Notes: generated by a model not told the origin, from the sequence alone. 64,000 nt of DNA from Coriobacteriaceae bacterium (GCA_902364645.1 CABJEP010000009.1:48712-112711); one strand, 5' to 3'. Numbered from the stretch's first letter, positions 44,350 through 53,782 are shown. Made by a program: numbers and translations.

Positions 44350-45483
44350 ATGAGCACTTCAATTCAACCGAACGCGCCGTTTCGCGCTGATATCGTCGGC
44401 AGCTTTCTTCGTCCGCAGGCCGTAAAGGATGCCCGCGCTGCCTATGCGGCAGGCACGCTTGATGCCGAGGGGCTTAAGGCCGTCGAGGATGAGGCTATTC
44501 GCGATCTGGTGGACAAGCAAAAGGCCGCTGGCCTGCAGGTGATTACCGATGGCGAGTTTCGCCGCAGTTACTGGCACCTCGACTTTATGTGGGGGCTCAA
44601 CGGCATTGAACGCCGTACCTCGCGTACGGGCTATATGTTCCACGACGAGGAGACCACGGCTGACACCGCCGTGGTAACCGGCCCCATCAGCGGCGAGAAC
44701 CATCCGTTCGTCGAGCACTTTAAATTTGTCAAGGCACTCGAGGGGGAGGGTCAGGTTGCGCGTCAGACCATTCCGGCGCCGATCCAGACGTTCTCGGAGG
44801 TTACGCTCGACCGCTGCGATGGCCAGCAGGAGAGCCTGCGCGCTGTCTATAAGACCGACGAGGAGCTCGCCGATGCCATCGCCGTAGCATACCGCACCGT
44901 GATTGCCGACCTGTATGCCGCGGGCTGTCGCAACATCCAGTTTGATGACTGCACCTGGGGTATCTACTGCGATACCGATTTTGTCGCCAAAACCGGCATG
45001 AGCCCGGTCGACCTGCAAAAGGTGAGCGAGCTGGGCGTGGCGCTCAACAACGCCGCCATCGAGGGCAAGCCCGACGACCTGGTCATTAACACGCACGTGT
45101 GCCGTGGTAACTACCACTCTACCTATGCCTTCGAGGGCGGCTATGACCCCATCGCACCGTACCTGTTTGCACATGAGGATGTCGACGCATTTTACCTGGA
45201 GTTCGATACGCCGCGCGCCGGCGGTTTTGAGCCGCTGAAGTATGTTGCCCCTGGCAAGAAGGTCGTGTTGGGCCTGGTGACCACCAAGGCCGCAGAGCTT
45301 GAGGACGGGGATGCCATCGTCGAGCGCATCCGCGAGGCGGCAAAGTACGTGCCGCTCGAGAACCTGTATCTGTCTCCGCAGTGTGGCTTTGCCAGCTGCG
45401 AGATCGGCAACAAGCTGACCGAGGACGAGCAGTGGGCAAAGATTGCGCTGGTTAGGCGCATTGCCGAGCGCGTTTGGAAATAG
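44350..45483 (+). CDS. MetE-like (YxjG/YxjH type) cobalamin-independent methyltransferase
   Basis: A 377-residue protein matching the catalytic C-terminal half of MetE, with ADIVGSFLRPQ at the start, GEFRRSYW, FDDCTWG, NTHVCRGN (zinc His and Cys) and SPQCGFAS (zinc Cys). Free-standing relatives methylate homocysteine from donors other than methyltetrahydrofolate. ATG 44350 follows AAAGGGAGA. The preceding LysR gene and dyad suggest methionine-linked control. Confidence 0.85.
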   Translation: MSTSIQPNAPFRADIVGSFLRPQAVKDARAAYAAGTLDAEGLKAVEDEAIRDLVDKQKAAGLQVITDGEFRRSYWHLDFMWGLNGIERRTSRTGYMFHDEETTADTAVVTGPISGENHPFVEHFKFVKALEGEGQVARQTIPAPIQTFSEVTLDRCDGQQESLRAVYKTDEELADAIAVAYRTVIADLYAAGCRNIQFDDCTWGIYCDTDFVAKTGMSPVDLQKVSELGVALNNAAIEGKPDDLVINTHVCRGNYHSTYAFEGGYDPIAPYLFAHEDVDAFYLEFDTPRAGGFEPLKYVAPGKKVVLGLVTTKAAELEDGDAIVERIREAAKYVPLENLYLSPQCGFASCEIGNKLTEDEQWAKIALVRRIAERVWK

Positions 45484-45530
45484 CGCTAGCGTTTGCAGGT
45501 GGCGGCGCGTGCGAGACGTGGCGTATCGCG

Positions 45531-45536
45531 TACAAT
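45531..45536 (+). promoter_or_regulatory. -10 box of the uracil permease gene
   Basis: TACAAT, about 70 bp before the ATG at 45606, in the gap after the MetE-like gene. Confidence 0.45.
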
Positions 45537-45605
45537 GGTTCGGATCGTATCGTTCGGGCAGGTTATCCGCTATGCCCGAGCGCCCTTCCATTCGAAAGGA
45601 CATCC

Positions 45606-46940
45606 ATGTCCCAATCCTCGACGCCCGCCGTCAGCGATGCCATCTACGACGCATCGTCGCTCGGCCGCCCGCGCATGTTCCTGCTCGGTCTGCAGCATCT
45701 GTTTGCCATGTTTGGCGCCACGGTGTTGGTGCCTGTGCTCACCGGTCTCTCGGTTTCGGCAACGCTTTTGTTTGCAGGCTTGGGCACGCTGCTCTTTCAC
45801 TTCCTGTCGCGCGGTAAGGTGCCGGCATTCTTAGGCTCATCGTTTGCCTTTATTGCCGGCTATGCCGCCATCGCGCCCAACGGCGAGGCCGAGCTTTTGC
45901 CCTACGCCTGCCTGGGCGTAGCCTGCGCCGGCTTGCTCTACCCGGTGCTGGCGGCACTCTTCCGCGCGTTTGGCGCCAAGCGCGTCATGCGCTTCTTCCC
46001 ACCGGTGGTGACTGGCCCCATCGTCATTTCGATCGGTCTGATCCTGGCGAGCTCCGCTATTGCCAACTGCCAGACCAATTGGCTTGTTGCCGTTGTCGCC
46101 GTGGCTGTGATCGTCATCTGCAATATTTGGGGCCGCGGCATGGTCAAGATCGTGCCGATTTTGCTGGGCGTTGTGGTGAGCTATGCCGTTGCGACTGCGC
46201 TCGGCGAGGTTGATTTCTCGGGCGTTGCCGCCGCTCCGTGGGTCGGTCTGCCCATCGTGTGGGACAACACCGTGTTTGCGCTCTTTGGCCCGCAGTTCGA
46301 TAGCGGTCTTGCCACGACGGCCATCATCACCATCATGCCGCTGGCTTTCGCGACCATGATCGAGCATATCGGTGATATTTCCGCTATTGGCTCCACCTGC
46401 GAGCGCAACTATATTGCCGATCCCGGTCTGCATCGCACGCTGCTCGGCGACGGCCTTGCCACGATTCTGGCTTCGCTCTTTGGCGCTCCGGCCAACACCA
46501 CGTATGGCGAGAACACCGGCGTGCTTGCGCTTACGCGTGTGTTCGACCCGCGCGTGATTCGCATTGCCGCGTGCTGCGCCATCGTGCTTTCGTTCTGCCC
46601 CAAGTTCGCCGCGGTCATCGCCGCCATGCCGGCATGCGTTATCGGCGGCGTGTCGCTCGTGCTCTACGGCATGATCAGTGCCGTGGGCGTACGCAACCTC
46701 ATCGAGAACCAGGTCGATTTCCAGAACAACCGCAACGTGCTGGTGGCCGCGCTGGTGCTTGTGCTCTCACTCGGCATTGCCTACAGCACCGCCGGCGCCA
46801 TCGTGTTGGAGTTGGGCGGCGTGACGATTTCGCTTTCGGGTCTTGCCGTGGGATCGCTGGTGGGCATCGTGCTCAATGCCATTCTGCCCGGCAACGACTT
46901 TGAGTTTGACGTCTCCGAACTCGAGGAGGCTGCTGAGTAG
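45606..46940 (+). CDS. uraA: NCS2-family uracil permease
   Basis: A 444-residue membrane protein with about fourteen helices. FMFGATVLVPVLTGL-like N-terminal motif, PPVVTGPIVISIGL and FAPANTTYGENTGVLA-type loops are typical of UraA/PyrP uracil:H+ symporters (nucleobase-cation symporter 2). ATG 45606 has AAAGGA upstream; earlier frames lack a site. It ends at a strong terminator. Confidence 0.9.
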   Translation: MSQSSTPAVSDAIYDASSLGRPRMFLLGLQHLFAMFGATVLVPVLTGLSVSATLLFAGLGTLLFHFLSRGKVPAFLGSSFAFIAGYAAIAPNGEAELLPYACLGVACAGLLYPVLAALFRAFGAKRVMRFFPPVVTGPIVISIGLILASSAIANCQTNWLVAVVAVAVIVICNIWGRGMVKIVPILLGVVVSYAVATALGEVDFSGVAAAPWVGLPIVWDNTVFALFGPQFDSGLATTAIITIMPLAFATMIEHIGDISAIGSTCERNYIADPGLHRTLLGDGLATILASLFGAPANTTYGENTGVLALTRVFDPRVIRIAACCAIVLSFCPKFAAVIAAMPACVIGGVSLVLYGMISAVGVRNLIENQVDFQNNRNVLVAALVLVLSLGIAYSTAGAIVLELGGVTISLSGLAVGSLVGIVLNAILPGNDFEFDVSELEEAAE

Positions 46941-46965
46941 CAGTTGCGTTCAGCTAAAACAAGAT

Positions 46966-47003
46966 ATGGTGCCCATGCGCATATGCGCGTGGGCACCATT
47001 TTT
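46966..47003. terminator. intrinsic terminator after the uracil permease
   Basis: ATGGTGCCCATGCGC and GCGCGTGGGCACCAT form a stem with T residues after it, at the junction with the convergent esterase gene. Confidence 0.88.
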
Positions 47004-47667
47004 AATGCGTCAGTATCCAGTGGATGCCGCGGGCCATGCGCAAGTCGGTTTGGGCAAAGTGATTGCCGGGGTTGAGCTCCAGCGTTGTTGGAATGTAGCG
47101 CTCAATAAACAGCTCTTCCATCGCGCGCGTATCGTCGAGTACGTGCCGCATCATGCGGTTGGGCGTCTTGGTTTCCTTTTTGCCGAGTGACAGATAGACG
47201 GCTTGCGGGCTGCCGGCAAATGGCGCCGTGCTGGCGCGATCGACAAATTCGGGAAACCACAGGGACCCCGACGCGCTTGCGGCGCGGTCAAAGGCATCGG
47301 TTTGCCAGAGGGCCCAAAGCGAAAAGAGACCCGCCAGCGAGTAGCCAGCAACGCCGCGCCAGGTGGGCGGCCGAGAAAGCGACGGCTCGACCTGGGGGAT
47401 TATCTGATTCAGCAGCTCATCGAGAAACCCGGACGCCTGCCCATCAAAGGGCTCGGAATCGCGTACAGTCCCGTCGCATGCCCAGGGACTCAGCTCGCGA
47501 TTCCAGTCGAGGCCGCCAATGGCGATAAGGGTGAAGGGTGGGCAATCGAGCTCTCGGCAACACTCATACACCTCGCCGCCGTCGCCCACGACCACAGGAA
47601 GGTAGATGACAGGTGCGCTTTCCGTATGATTCGAATAAACGGTTATCTGCTTTTGATGCGCTTCCAT
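47002..47667 (-). CDS. putative alpha/beta-hydrolase esterase (Fes/YieL-type)
   Basis: A 221-residue enzyme of the esterase_D-like family. The nucleophile motif is GYSLAG, the acid and His elements are in the NPGNHFAQ end segment, and the early YLPVVVGDGGEVYECC is typical. No signal peptide is seen, so it is cytoplasmic. The start is uncertain: ATG 47667 has GAGAAG upstream; ATG 47694 lies 11 bases after a GACAAT box (near-leaderless). The substrate is unknown. Confidence 0.72.
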   Translation of the reverse strand: MEAHQKQITVYSNHTESAPVIYLPVVVGDGGEVYECCRELDCPPFTLIAIGGLDWNRELSPWACDGTVRDSEPFDGQASGFLDELLNQIIPQVEPSLSRPPTWRGVAGYSLAGLFSLWALWQTDAFDRAASASGSLWFPEFVDRASTAPFAGSPQAVYLSLGKKETKTPNRMMRHVLDDTRAMEELFIERYIPTTLELNPGNHFAQTDLRMARGIHWILTH

Positions 47668-47879
47668 GACGGGCTTCTCTCGGCGTTGTGACATTGGCAG
47701 CCCCAATTGTCGCACGTCAGCGTATACCAGTTGGGCAGCATCAAGAACATTCGCGCGCGCCGCGCGGACGCAAACGGAAAACGCCACCGCTGGAGGGGAG
47801 CTCGGCGGTGGCGTTGCTAAACGGCGTGCAGGCTGGCACTTCTGTGGGTGCCGTCCCGTGCGTTAAAGGCCAAAGGCGT

Positions 47880-49592
47880 CTACGAGCGCTTGCGGCTCAG
47901 CACGGCGCCTGTGACGATGGCGGCTGTTCCCGCAAAGGCGGCTGCCACGATGGCTGCGCTCGAGGCGTCGCCGGTTGCCGCGAGCACGCCGGTAGTCTTG
48001 GCTTTCGTGGTTGAAGCCGCAACGGCCTTGGTCGGCTTTGAGTCCTCAGGCTTGGGGTTCTGCTTGGACTCCGCGGGCTTGCTTTCTGCGGGCTTGGTCT
48101 CGTCGGGCTTGGGGTCTTCCGGCTTGGCTACCTCGGGAGGTGCGATGGTCGTGCTTTTGGCGACTGCTTTGATATAGAGGGAGTCGACCGTGGCGTCGCC
48201 CGTGCCGATGGCTTGGCCTGCCTCGTAGATGCCGTTACGGAGCTTGCGATAGTCAATGACCTTGCCGCCTTCGGGCGTCTGGATGGCGGCGTTCTCAATC
48301 TTGATGGTGCCGATTGTCTTGCCGTCAGCGCTCATGGCACGGGCAAAGATTGCCGCTGTATCTCCTTCGGCCGTTACCTTGCTGCGGATGATCGAGATGA
48401 CTGCGGGTGTGACGCCCTCGCTGGTCTGGGCGATGATGCCGATGTTCTCGCCTTGGGGCTCGGGGCTCGTCTCGCCATCTTGGTTTTCGCTGTAGGGGGT
48501 GGGGCCGTCGCCGTTCTCGACATAGCGGGCTATGGCCTTGACAACGGAGTCGCTGATGTAGATGTGGCCACCCTTCCCGTTGGGTCGATTGTTTCTGGTG
48601 GAGAATGCAGCCGAAACCTCACCTTCCGCAAACGCGTCCACGGTGGAGCCGTTCTTGACGACGATGTCGTCCTGGTAGGTGAAGAGGGCGATGGCGCCAC
48701 CGTATCTGCCTTTACCTGCACGGACCGTCACGTTTGCATGATCGAGGGTGATGCCCTTGTGGGCATAGACGCCATATTCAACACCGTTTACGTTGAGGGA
48801 GGCGTTTGTGGCTGCGAGGCTGCCCTTGGCCTCGACGGCAGCGTCTTTCTCGGAGCTTGCCTCGACCGTCCCGCCGCCCTTGATGGTGAGGTTCTTGCCG
48901 GTCCCAATACCCTTGTCCTCGGTAGCCCTGGCGGTGACGACTCCGCTGTCGTCAATCGTGATATTGCCGTTTGCCCTGATGCCATCCGATGCACCCGTGG
49001 CGTTGACGTTGCCCGAACCTTTGATAGCGAGATCACCCCCGGCATTGATGGCATCAAACCCAGTGCTCGTGGCGTTGACGGATCCGGCTCCGTCGATGTT
49101 GATATTACCCGTGGAGAGGATAGCGTCCTCAGTAGATGTCACGCTGAGCGTGCTGCCCGCGTCGCCTTGGATATTGAGCTCGGCATTCTCGTTAGTGCCA
49201 TGAGAAGCCTTGATGCCTTCGATCCAGTCGGCAGTGACGATGTTGTTTCCCGAGTAATTCACGTTGAGCTTGCCTGCGGCCTGGATCTCGCCGCCGTTAT
49301 AGTTGTTGAGCTTCAAGTCGTCGGCGCCGTCCCACGACCAGGTACCGGCCTCGTCGCTCGCCGCGGTGTTGTACTTGTTGCCGCCGACCTTGACCCATTC
49401 CGCTGCGAGCGAGACGCTCGGCATGAGCAGCGAGCTCACCGTGAGCGCGCACACGGCGCGCGCGACGATGCGGCGCGTCACGCGGCGCCAGCTGCCGTGC
49501 GCGAGTCCTATGCGACGGCGAACGTCGGGTTCGGCAACATGGGTTCCGGCGGTAGTGCCATTGCGTTTGGGGGTCGTGAACAAGGCTGCCAT
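47880..49592 (-). CDS. LAATG-anchored surface protein A (beta-helix-like repeats)
   Basis: A 570-residue secreted protein. An N-terminal stretch of about 40 residues precedes a signal peptide (RRIVARAVCALTVSSLL, cleavage after SLA, before AEW). The body repeats GNITI/GGTVEA-type beta strands, like a carbohydrate-binding domain (Cthe_2159/DUF4353) or pectate-lyase-type helix. A Pro/Lys/Glu-rich spacer follows, then LAATGD, a hydrophobic segment and RKRS, a sortase signal. The start is ATG 49592 with GGGAG upstream. It is a diverged tandem copy of the protein at 49864-51648. A role in adhesion to mucus or diet glycans is inference. Confidence 0.82.
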   Translation of the reverse strand: MAALFTTPKRNGTTAGTHVAEPDVRRRIGLAHGSWRRVTRRIVARAVCALTVSSLLMPSVSLAAEWVKVGGNKYNTAASDEAGTWSWDGADDLKLNNYNGGEIQAAGKLNVNYSGNNIVTADWIEGIKASHGTNENAELNIQGDAGSTLSVTSTEDAILSTGNINIDGAGSVNATSTGFDAINAGGDLAIKGSGNVNATGASDGIRANGNITIDDSGVVTARATEDKGIGTGKNLTIKGGGTVEASSEKDAAVEAKGSLAATNASLNVNGVEYGVYAHKGITLDHANVTVRAGKGRYGGAIALFTYQDDIVVKNGSTVDAFAEGEVSAAFSTRNNRPNGKGGHIYISDSVVKAIARYVENGDGPTPYSENQDGETSPEPQGENIGIIAQTSEGVTPAVISIIRSKVTAEGDTAAIFARAMSADGKTIGTIKIENAAIQTPEGGKVIDYRKLRNGIYEAGQAIGTGDATVDSLYIKAVAKSTTIAPPEVAKPEDPKPDETKPAESKPAESKQNPKPEDSKPTKAVAASTTKAKTTGVLAATGDASSAAIVAAAFAGTAAIVTGAVLSRKRS

Positions 49593-49650
49593 GGTTGCTC
49601 CCGTTCTCATAGGGCCTATACGACTAGATTCAGCGTATCTGCTGGATGTT

Positions 49651-49682
49651 GCCGGCGGTAGTGCCGTTTGGAGGGCAAAATG
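49651..49682 (-). promoter_or_regulatory. conserved upstream block of surface gene A
   Basis: A 32-bp block identical to 51707-51738 lies at the same distance upstream of gene A as of gene B. It contains short self-complementary segments (CGGC/GCCG). It is probably part of the duplicated promoter/leader. Confidence 0.5.
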
Positions 49683-49730
49683 GCCAAAATGGGGGAGAAA
49701 TAGGCCGCACGCCGGCGCAGGGACCGGCGC

Positions 49731-49770
49731 TAAAAGAAAAGCGCGGGGCCGCATGGCGACTCCGCGCTTT
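49731..49770 (-). terminator. duplicated copy of the purine-permease terminator
   Basis: The AAAGCGCGG/CTCCGCGCTTT stem matches that at 51787-51829, and an A run on the plus strand gives U residues at the minus end. It follows the permease remnant at 49797-49841. Confidence 0.75.
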
Positions 49771-49796
49771 ATTGTTCAGCTTTTGCAGCCTTGCCC

Positions 49797-49841
49797 TTAC
49801 GCTACGAAGAAGTAGACGAGGAAGGCAAGGGCCGCGATCCA
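49797..49841 (-). pseudogene. 3' remnant of the purine permease gene
   Basis: The last 14 codons (WIAALAFLVYFFVA plus stop) are identical in protein sequence to the end of the intact permease at 51856-53169. Nothing else of the gene remains here; it marks the junction of a tandem duplication. Confidence 0.85.
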
Positions 49842-49863
49842 CTCGTCCTGTGCGAAAAAGTGT

Positions 49864-51648
49864 TTACGAGCGCTTGCGGCTCACCACGGCGCCCGCGGCG
49901 ATGGCGGCTGTTCCCGCAAGGGCGGCTGCCACGATGGCTGCGCTCGAGGCGTCGCCGGTTGCCGCGAGTTTGCCGGCGGTCTTGGCTCCCGTGGCTGCAA
50001 CTGCAACGGTCTTGGTCGTCTTCGTGCCCTCGGACTTGGAACCCTCGGGCTTGGTCTCGCCTGGCTTCTCCTCGGGTTCGATCTCCTCGGGAGGCGCGAT
50101 GACCGTGCTCTTGGCGACAGCGGCGTCATAGGGGGAGTCGATCGTGGCGTCGCCCGTGCCGATGGTTTGACCCGCTTCGTAGATGCCGCCGTTGCTGAGC
50201 CCTTCTTTGTTGCGATAGTCAATGACCTTGCCGCCTTCAGGCGTCAGGATGGTGGAGCCTTCGATTTCGATGGTGCCGATTGCCTTGCCGTCCGCGCTCA
50301 TGGCAAGGGCGAAGATCGCCGCCGTGTCTCCCTCGGCCGTGAGCTTGCTGCGGACGATCGAGATACTCGCGGGCGTGATGCCCTCGTAGGTCTGGGCGAA
50401 GATACCGATGTTCAGACCCCTAGGCTCAGGGATGACCTCGCCGCTTTGGTCGTTGCTGTAGTGATCGGGGCCATCGCCACCGGTCTCGACATAGCGGGCT
50501 ATAGCCTTAACAACGGAGTCGCTGATGTAGATGTGGCCGCCAGCGACGTTTGGCTGGTGGTTTCTGGTAGAGATTGCAACCGAGAATTTGCCTTCTGCGA
50601 ACGCGTCCACGATGGAACCATTCTTGATGACGATGTCGTCCCCATCAGTGATGAGGGCGATGGCCTGGCCGCCGCTCGCGCTTGTGCGGACCGTCACGGT
50701 CGCATGATCGAGCGTAACGCCCTTGTAGGCATAGACACCATATTCAACACCGCTTGCGTCAAGGGAGGCGTTCGTGACCGCGAGACTACCCTCAGCGTCG
50801 ACGGCAAGATCTCCCTGGGAGCTTGCCTTGACCTGGCTGCCGCCCGAGATGTCGATGTTGCCGTCAGCCCAAATCGCCGCTTCTTCTATCGAGCTTGCTT
50901 CTACCTTGCCACCGCCTTTGATGATCAGGTCACTGCCCGCGGCGACGCCGTAACCTTCGCCTCCTTTAGCGATCACTGTGCCAGAGGAATCGATGGTGGT
51001 CTTGCCCTTGGATTGGATGCCTTCGGTACCGCCCGTTGCATTCACGGTGCCCGAGCCCGTGATAGAGAGATCGCCCTTTGCCTCAATTCCGTCGGAAGCA
51101 GTGCTTGTGGTGTTCACAGTGCCTGGGCCAGAAATGGAGAGGTCGCCTGTTGATTTAATTGCATCGGCCTCGGCTGTCACATTGAGCTCATCCGTGCTAT
51201 TCGAGCTCGTTATGTTCAACTCTGCTTTCTGGCTAGTGCCGTCCTGCGTCTTGATGGCGGCTCCGGTGTAATCAGGCTCGGTTTTCACGGTGTTCCTGCC
51301 CTCGTAGGCAATGTTGAGCTTGCCTGCAGCCTTGATCTCACCGCCGTTATAGTTGATGAGCTTCATGTCGTCGGCGCCGTCCCAGCTCCAGGTGCCGGCG
51401 CCGTCGCCCGCCGCAGTGCCGGCGTTGTACTGGGTGCCGCCAACATCAATCCACTCCGCCGCGAGCGAGACGCTCGGCATGAGCAGAGAGCTCACCGTAA
51501 GCGCGCATACGGCGCCTACAACGATGCGGCGTGTCACGCGGCGCCAGCTGCCGTGTGCGAGCAGCGTGCGACGGCGCACGTCGGGCTCGACAAAATGGGC
51601 TCCAGAGGTTTTGTCATTGCGCTTGGGGGTCGTGAACAGGGCGGCCAT
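49864..51648 (-). CDS. LAATG-anchored surface protein B (beta-helix-like repeats)
   Basis: A 594-residue paralogue of the 47880-49592 protein with the same layout: basic N-terminal stretch, signal peptide ending SLA before AEW, repeated GDLSI/GSGTV beta segments, acidic Pro/Glu/Lys spacer, LAATGD, membrane segment and RKRS. The two differ mainly in the repeat region and the spacer. ATG 51648 has GGGAG upstream. It is the nearer copy to the permease and probably the ancestral one. Confidence 0.82.
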   Translation of the reverse strand: MAALFTTPKRNDKTSGAHFVEPDVRRRTLLAHGSWRRVTRRIVVGAVCALTVSSLLMPSVSLAAEWIDVGGTQYNAGTAAGDGAGTWSWDGADDMKLINYNGGEIKAAGKLNIAYEGRNTVKTEPDYTGAAIKTQDGTSQKAELNITSSNSTDELNVTAEADAIKSTGDLSISGPGTVNTTSTASDGIEAKGDLSITGSGTVNATGGTEGIQSKGKTTIDSSGTVIAKGGEGYGVAAGSDLIIKGGGKVEASSIEEAAIWADGNIDISGGSQVKASSQGDLAVDAEGSLAVTNASLDASGVEYGVYAYKGVTLDHATVTVRTSASGGQAIALITDGDDIVIKNGSIVDAFAEGKFSVAISTRNHQPNVAGGHIYISDSVVKAIARYVETGGDGPDHYSNDQSGEVIPEPRGLNIGIFAQTYEGITPASISIVRSKLTAEGDTAAIFALAMSADGKAIGTIEIEGSTILTPEGGKVIDYRNKEGLSNGGIYEAGQTIGTGDATIDSPYDAAVAKSTVIAPPEEIEPEEKPGETKPEGSKSEGTKTTKTVAVAATGAKTAGKLAATGDASSAAIVAAALAGTAAIAAGAVVSRKRS

Positions 51649-51706
51649 GGTTACTCCCATCCTCATAGGGCCTATGCGATTACGCCCAGCATATCTGCAG
51701 GATGTA

Positions 51707-51738
51707 GCCGGCGGTAGTGCCGTTTGGAGGGCAAAATG
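51707..51738 (-). promoter_or_regulatory. conserved upstream block of surface gene B
   Basis: Identical 32-bp block to 49651-49682, at equivalent spacing to the start of gene B. Confidence 0.5.
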
Positions 51739-51786
51739 TCCAAAACTTGGGAAGCAATACATCGCGCGTCCGTGCGATGCCTGACT

Positions 51787-51829
51787 TGAAAAGAAAAGCA
51801 CGGAGCCGCTCGATGCGACTCCGCGCTTT
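51787..51829 (-). terminator. intrinsic terminator of the purine permease
   Basis: The AAAGCACGGAG/CTCCGCGCTTT stem, with U residues on the minus strand, lies 27 bp after the permease stop. Confidence 0.85.
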
Positions 51830-51855
51830 GGTGTTTGGTATTGTGAATCTTGCCC

Positions 51856-53169
51856 TTACGCTACAAAGAAGTAGACGAGGAAGGCGAGGGCTGCGATCCA
51901 CATGAGCGGCTTGATCTTGGAGGCCTCGCCCTTAAAGAGCGCGACGACCACATAGGCGATAAAGCCCAGGCCAATGCCGGCAGAGATGGAGTAGGTGAAG
52001 GGCACGCCGGCGACAATCATGAACGCCGGGAAGCCCTGCGACACGTCGGACCAGTCGATCTCGGAGGCCTCGCTCATCATGAGGTAGCCGACATAGACCA
52101 GGGCACCGCAGGTGGCGGCGCTGGAAACGATGGAGACGACGGGGGAGAAGAACGCGGCGAGGATAAACAGCACGCCGGTCGTGACGGAGGTGAGGCCCGT
52201 GCGGCCACCGTCGGCGGCGCCAGAGGTGGACTCGACGAAGGTGGTGATGGAGGAGACGCCCATAAAGCCACCGGCAGCGGCGGCCACGGAGTCAACGACC
52301 AGGATGGGGCGGATGTCCTCGACATTGCCGTCCTCGGTCAGGAACTCGCCCTGCTTGGCGACGGCCATCGCGGTGCCCATGGTATCGAAGAAGTCACTCA
52401 TGAGCAGCGAGAAGGCCACGACGAGCAGCATCGGGTCGGTCAGGACCTTTACGATGGCCATGTTGCCGTCGGCGGTGCTGGCAAACGGAGCGCCAAAGGT
52501 CGAGAAATCGAGCGGGGCGATGAGGCCCTCGGGGGCGTGGGTGACGCCCAGCGGGATGCCGGCGATAACGGCGACGATGATACCGATGAGCAGCGAGCCC
52601 GGCACGTTGCGGGAGGCCAGGGCAACCGTCACGACGATGGAGATGATGCCGACGATAAAGGTGGGGGAGGTGATGTCGCCCAGACCGACGAGTGTGCCGG
52701 CGCCAGCGGTGATAATGCCGGCGTCGCACAGGCCGATCATGGCGATGAACAGACCCAGGCCCACCGAGATAGCGTGGCGCAGAACCACGGGGATGGCGTC
52801 CATAATGGCCTCGCGCAGGCCGCAAAGGACGAGCAGCAAGATGACGACACCCTCGAGGAAGATGACGCTCATGGCCACGTGCCAGTCACCGCCGCACATG
52901 GTGGTGGTGATGCCCGCAATCATGGCGTTGATGCCCAGGCCCGACGCGCATGCGAGCGGACGGTTGGCGAAGATGCCCATGCAGATGGTCATGATGCCGG
53001 CGCCCAGGCAAGTGGCGCAGGCGAGCGCTCCCGCATCGATGCCGGCGCCCGAGAGCACTGCGGGGTTGACGGCGATGATGTAGGCCATCGCCAGGAATGT
53101 TGTCAGTCCAGCGCGAAGTTCGGTCCCGATTGTGGACTTGCGCTCACTGGCGTGAAAAAGTTCGTCCAT
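51856..53169 (-). CDS. NCS2-family purine (hypoxanthine/guanine/adenine) permease, AzgA type
   Basis: A 437-residue membrane protein with about twelve helices. FLAMAYIIAVNPAVLS (helix 1) and FDTMGTAMAV/FVESTSGAADGGRTGL mark the AzgA/PbuG subfamily. It imports purine bases with protons. ATG 53169 has AAAGGG upstream; the frame continues upstream without a better start. Its 3' end was copied into the surface-protein duplication. Confidence 0.9.
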   Translation of the reverse strand: MDELFHASERKSTIGTELRAGLTTFLAMAYIIAVNPAVLSGAGIDAGALACATCLGAGIMTICMGIFANRPLACASGLGINAMIAGITTTMCGGDWHVAMSVIFLEGVVILLLVLCGLREAIMDAIPVVLRHAISVGLGLFIAMIGLCDAGIITAGAGTLVGLGDITSPTFIVGIISIVVTVALASRNVPGSLLIGIIVAVIAGIPLGVTHAPEGLIAPLDFSTFGAPFASTADGNMAIVKVLTDPMLLVVAFSLLMSDFFDTMGTAMAVAKQGEFLTEDGNVEDIRPILVVDSVAAAAGGFMGVSSITTFVESTSGAADGGRTGLTSVTTGVLFILAAFFSPVVSIVSSAATCGALVYVGYLMMSEASEIDWSDVSQGFPAFMIVAGVPFTYSISAGIGLGFIAYVVVALFKGEASKIKPLMWIAALAFLVYFFVA

Positions 53170-53362
53170 GCATACCCTTTCCTTGTTCGGCCCCGAGTTT
53201 AGGCCGATTGACACGAACCCACCCACTATATCGCCTTTGTGAAGTTGGTGTTCCTCACATGTTGATGTTCGGCGGTTTGTAACGGACGGGCGGTATCTTT
53301 CGCATGAAATTGTGTAGGTACCGTATACTTAAGCGGTTACAACGACCCCTATGGAGGAACGT

Positions 53363-53782
53363 ATGATTAAAGAGCTTTGCCACGACGAGGCTATCCTGTC
53401 CCAGCGTTGCGAGGTTGCGACCGTCGAGGACGAGTCGGTTGCTCAGGACCTGATCGATACCATCAAGTCGCTCGACGATGCCGGCTGCCTTGCCGCTAAC
53501 CAGATTGGCGTTACCAAGAAGGTTTGCGTCTACCTGGACGACGCCGGCGAGCCCCACGTGCTCTACAACCCCCGTCTGGTGTTTGGCCTGGGTGCCAGCA
53601 AGATGGAGGAGAGCTGCCTGACGCACGAGGAGGTCACCAAGTCCACGCGCTATATCAAGTGCAAGGTTGCCTTTGACCAGATCGTCGACGGCAAGATGCG
53701 CGAGCGCAAGCAGGACTTTGTGGGCTTCGAGGCGCAGATGATCCAGCATATGATCGATCACTGTCTTGGCAAGCTTGTCTAG
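53363..53782 (+). CDS. peptide-deformylase-like protein with altered catalytic motif
   Basis: A 139-residue protein with the PDF fold. Motif 1 is CLAANQIG (GLAAPQ in enzymes), motif 2 is EESCLT (EGCLS, with the metal Cys retained), and motif 3 is HMIDH where enzymes have HExDH, so the catalytic Glu is Met. It is likely inactive or has another role. GGAGG precedes ATG 53363. A second, better conserved paralogue lies at 61102-61512. Confidence 0.85.
   Translation: MIKELCHDEAILSQRCEVATVEDESVAQDLIDTIKSLDDAGCLAANQIGVTKKVCVYLDDAGEPHVLYNPRLVFGLGASKMEESCLTHEEVTKSTRYIKCKVAFDQIVDGKMRERKQDFVGFEAQMIQHMIDHCLGKLV

Noticed and set aside
51910-53200. Long plus-strand frame antisense to the purine permease
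   Set aside because: It is rich in Gly/Asp/His from the reversed codons of a membrane protein and has no ribosome site or known motif.
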